NCBI GenBank assembly: GCA_031284665.1
Contig: JAITXR010000344.1
Coordinates: 1 to 9,175, forward strand
Length of the DNA stretch: 9,175 nucleotides
Source: Paludibacter sp.
GTDB lineage: Bacteria > Bacteroidota > Bacteroidia > Bacteroidales > Paludibacteraceae
Reading direction: 5' to 3'
Below the pieces are notes generated by a model that saw only the letters and a program-made list of their open reading frames with translations, made no database searches and was not told the DNA's origin. The translations under genes and the position numbers were made by a program. The stretch's first letter is position 1, and each line of letters begins with the position of its first letter. Positions 7,101 to 9,175 of the stretch are shown piece by piece.

Positions 7101-7139
7101 GCAGACGGAAAAATAAAAGTTGCCGAATTTGAATTTTAG
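4104..7139 (+). CDS. VIT/vWA/TPR-like/DUF2135 predicted lipoprotein
   Basis: A 1011-residue cell-envelope protein with no assigned reaction. The signal peptide ends in LSNC with Cys19 as the likely lipidated residue (Asn at -1 is non-standard). A VIT domain at about 60-178 carries EGELLFPLPDG (93-103) and DPGLLE (141-146). A vWA domain at about 285-445 retains the metal-site pattern: Asp293-x-Ser295-x-Ser297, Thr360 in GGTNF, Asp380 in SDG. A low-complexity linker at about 600-715 contains VEQMPRFPG (677-685), like the start of Bacteroidota TonB C-terminal domains. Helical TPR-like sequence spans about 725-850. A DUF2135-like domain at about 886-975 shows TDIDLHVKDPNGE (900-912) and DITQGYGPE (930-938). 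VIT-vWA proteins are usually thought to mediate metal-dependent protein binding, so an adhesion or scaffold role is inference. It is monocistronic as far as visible. ATG 4104 gives the lipoprotein signal. Confidence 0.9.
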   Translation: MKTNLKFIACVLIIMLSNCTSKAKQIENQEVNQEITDKNIQLPDAKLPVLKVKGKDSTEVYLQSLEIQVEVTGNIASTKYVMVFKNRTGKILEGELLFPLPDGVTISHYALDINGKMREAVPVEKAKATQVFEEIEQRRIDPGLLERVEGNNFRTRIYPIPSNGTRTISIGYEEELQVINNSFYYRLPMAYQAVIENFALKATVWKSKAKPQINKELSEEIIFDEQGENFVANFTRKNYQSERALVFSLPAPTEIPQILMQSASGSYYFVASCMPKADKRKKQWGNQLGIIWDASLSGLQRDINKELDVLDLIIKEKKDLSISLYLLNNRLTKNGTYNIKNGNWADLRKALESVTYDGGTNFSAIRLKNILSNEFLFFSDGLSSLSDADFVALSTEIKNHPIHCIVSSAKVDYSSMKWIAAQTNGKFINLNALSSANLKNELLYETLHFLGVETNNAVSEVHPSVSTPVNGNFSIAGILNGNQANLTLRFGYGNKIEERITVKLNSKEAQKQGNVHRIWAQKKINELDMRYEKNKDELTALGQQFGIVTRNTSLIVLETLQDYITYNIVPPAELQAEYFRVKKGQNEEAIRRHKDFLNAALSASKNLQEWWNTDFKATKPKYPQPDKDDAIIENIVVRSSDEVRAQSDRFESNMSISTADVQSNDAGMLIEDITVAVEQMPRFPGSSTSIDLKSTEEIASHTSQPHIKLAPIKQDNEYIKQLTGKADDDYKIYLKLRPDYINTPAFYFDMADWFFKLNDREKAIRILTSIADIDLENASLYRLLGYRLKEYKEYALEAYICKKVIQWRPMEPQSYRDYALALADNGLHQAALDSLYSVITQSYAQNINTRSGGIEEVVVTELNNLIAKDSKLNISAIDNKLIKALPVDIRVVINWNMNNTDIDLHVKDPNGEVCFYSHRTTAIGGRISQDITQGYGPEQFLLKKAIKGKYEVFVNYFGDSQVKTEGPSTVMAEIYSKYADKSEERQVVCLQMSKESKKTADGKIKVAEFEF

Positions 7140-7160
7140 AAATTAGGAATGAAGAAATTA

Positions 7161-7181
7161 GTGTGCCAATAAACAATTAAG
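7161..7181 (+). repeat. GTGCCAATAAACAATTAAG-type post-stop repeat
   Basis: GTGTGCCAATAAACAATTAAG-like sequence 21 bases after the lipoprotein stop, preceded by AGGAATGAAGAAATTA. It belongs to the same family as 2788-2808, 2927-2947 and 8966-8995 (GTGCTAATAAACAAT). Confidence 0.6.
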
Positions 7182-7209
7182 CAAAGACGTGGTGTGCCGC
7201 GTCTTTGCT
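7180..7209 (+). terminator. Hairpin after the lipoprotein gene (GCAAAGACG stem)
   Basis: AGCAAAGACG (7180-7189) and CGTCTTTGCT (7200-7209) form a perfect 10-bp stem with a 10-nt loop, 40 bases after the stop at 7139. No T-run follows directly; the next T9 is at 7270-7278. It may limit read-through into pyrG, but it also resembles dispersed GAGACG...CGTCTC palindromes that I recall from Bacteroidota and cyanobacteria, and ACGCGATGCACTGC just after it fits that family. Confidence 0.55.
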
Positions 7210-7232
7210 ATAAAACGCGATGCACTGCACAA

Positions 7233-7261
7233 GTTAATCACTAATCCTTTATCGTTCATCA
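7233..7261 (+). repeat. TTAATCACTAATC repeat upstream of pyrG
   Basis: GTTAATCACTAATC (7233-7246), then a degenerate second unit ending ATCACT near 7263. The same words in the same orientation form the right arm of the hairpin at 1159-1180, and a T-run follows in both places (1180-1187 and 7270-7278). No complementary left arm lies nearby here, so this copy is probably a remnant. Confidence 0.55.
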
Positions 7262-7280
7262 CTAAATTATTTTTTTTTGA

Positions 7281-8995
<1,715 letters not shown>

Positions 8996-9000
8996 AATTA

Positions 9001-9038
9001 AGAAATGTAGGAATTAATTACTAAATTCCTACATTTCT
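9001..9038. terminator. Bidirectional hairpin between pyrG and rsgA
   Basis: AGAAATGTAGGAATT (9001-9015) and AATTCCTACATTTCT (9024-9038) pair perfectly over 15 bp with an 8-nt loop, in the 74-bp gap between two convergent stop codons. The position fits a shared terminator. The stem is AT-rich and has no long T-run on either side, so terminator function is inferred from position and stem quality. AGGAATT/AGAAATG words recur near 3061-3080 and 7145-7160. Confidence 0.65.
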
Positions 9039-9049
9039 CAATTTCTCAA

Positions 9050-9175
9050 TTAACTCCTGTACTTCCCCTCATTTAATTCGTTGAGCATACTGAGATAACT
9101 ATTGTAGCGCGATTGGCTTATGTAATTGTTTTCTAACGCTTTGAGTACGGCGCAAAACGGCTCGTTTGTATGCGT
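9050..9175 (-). CDS. rsgA: Ribosome small-subunit GTPase RsgA, C-terminal part
   Basis: Partial gene: 41 C-terminal codons and the TAA stop (9050-9052 on the plus strand); the rest lies beyond the window edge. The peptide starts THTNEPFCAV and ends NELNEGKYRS. It matches the end of the RsgA/YjeQ zinc domain: the His of THT and the Cys of EPFC reproduce the H-x5-C half of the family's C-x4-C-x-H-x5-C zinc site, followed by the helical tail with ISQSRYNSYL. The family's common EPGC reads EPFC here. RsgA is a circularly permuted GTPase that helps mature the 30S subunit by checking the decoding centre; its OB-fold and GTPase domains are not visible. It converges on pyrG. Identification rests on a short but characteristic stretch. 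Confidence 0.85.
   Translation of the reverse strand, partial: THTNEPFCAVLKALENNYISQSRYNSYLSMLNELNEGKYRS

Overview
The window looks like a chromosomal segment from a member of the Bacteroidota, most likely an uncultured Bacteroidales-type organism. The evidence is mixed in kind. Starts are AT-rich with no clear Shine-Dalgarno. A Bacteroidota-type -7 promoter box (TAnnTTTG form) lies before pyrG. The protein families and their sequence style (RsgA tail, CTP synthase, VIT/DUF2135 lipoprotein) fit the phylum. The spacers are full of short dispersed palindromic and AT-rich repeats of the kind I remember from Bacteroidota genomes. No database search was possible, so placement below phylum is a guess.

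Layout. (1) 20-1093 encodes a PfkB-family sugar kinase resembling 2-keto-3-deoxygluconate kinase. After a 118-bp spacer filled by a large terminator-like hairpin comes 1212-2783, a sodium:solute symporter of the SGLT type. The same orientation and plausible shared chemistry suggest a small sugar or sugar-acid uptake and phosphorylation pair. (2) 2784-4103 is a repeat-rich island around one very AT-rich gene (3140-3796) for a small secreted protein that I do not recognise. The repeats are mirror-arranged around it, and a near-identical 21-bp direct repeat lies upstream of both this gene and the next. (3) 4104-7139 encodes a 1011-residue predicted lipoprotein with a VIT domain, a vWA domain with intact metal-site residues, a linker carrying a TonB-like motif, a TPR-like helical region and a C-terminal DUF2135-like domain. 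(4) 7362-8975 is pyrG, CTP synthase, with its own probable promoter. (5) 9050-9175 on the minus strand is the 3' end of rsgA, the ribosome-assembly GTPase, convergent with pyrG across a 15-bp perfect-stem hairpin.

pyrG and rsgA are housekeeping genes. The kinase/symporter pair is accessory carbon metabolism. The lipoprotein and its small secreted neighbour are the least explained part. I found no RNA genes, CRISPR array, transposase or phage gene. The most unusual features are the mirrored repeat cassette, the domain architecture of the VIT/vWA lipoprotein, and a dispersed repeat family that follows genes and even supplies the last codons of pyrG.
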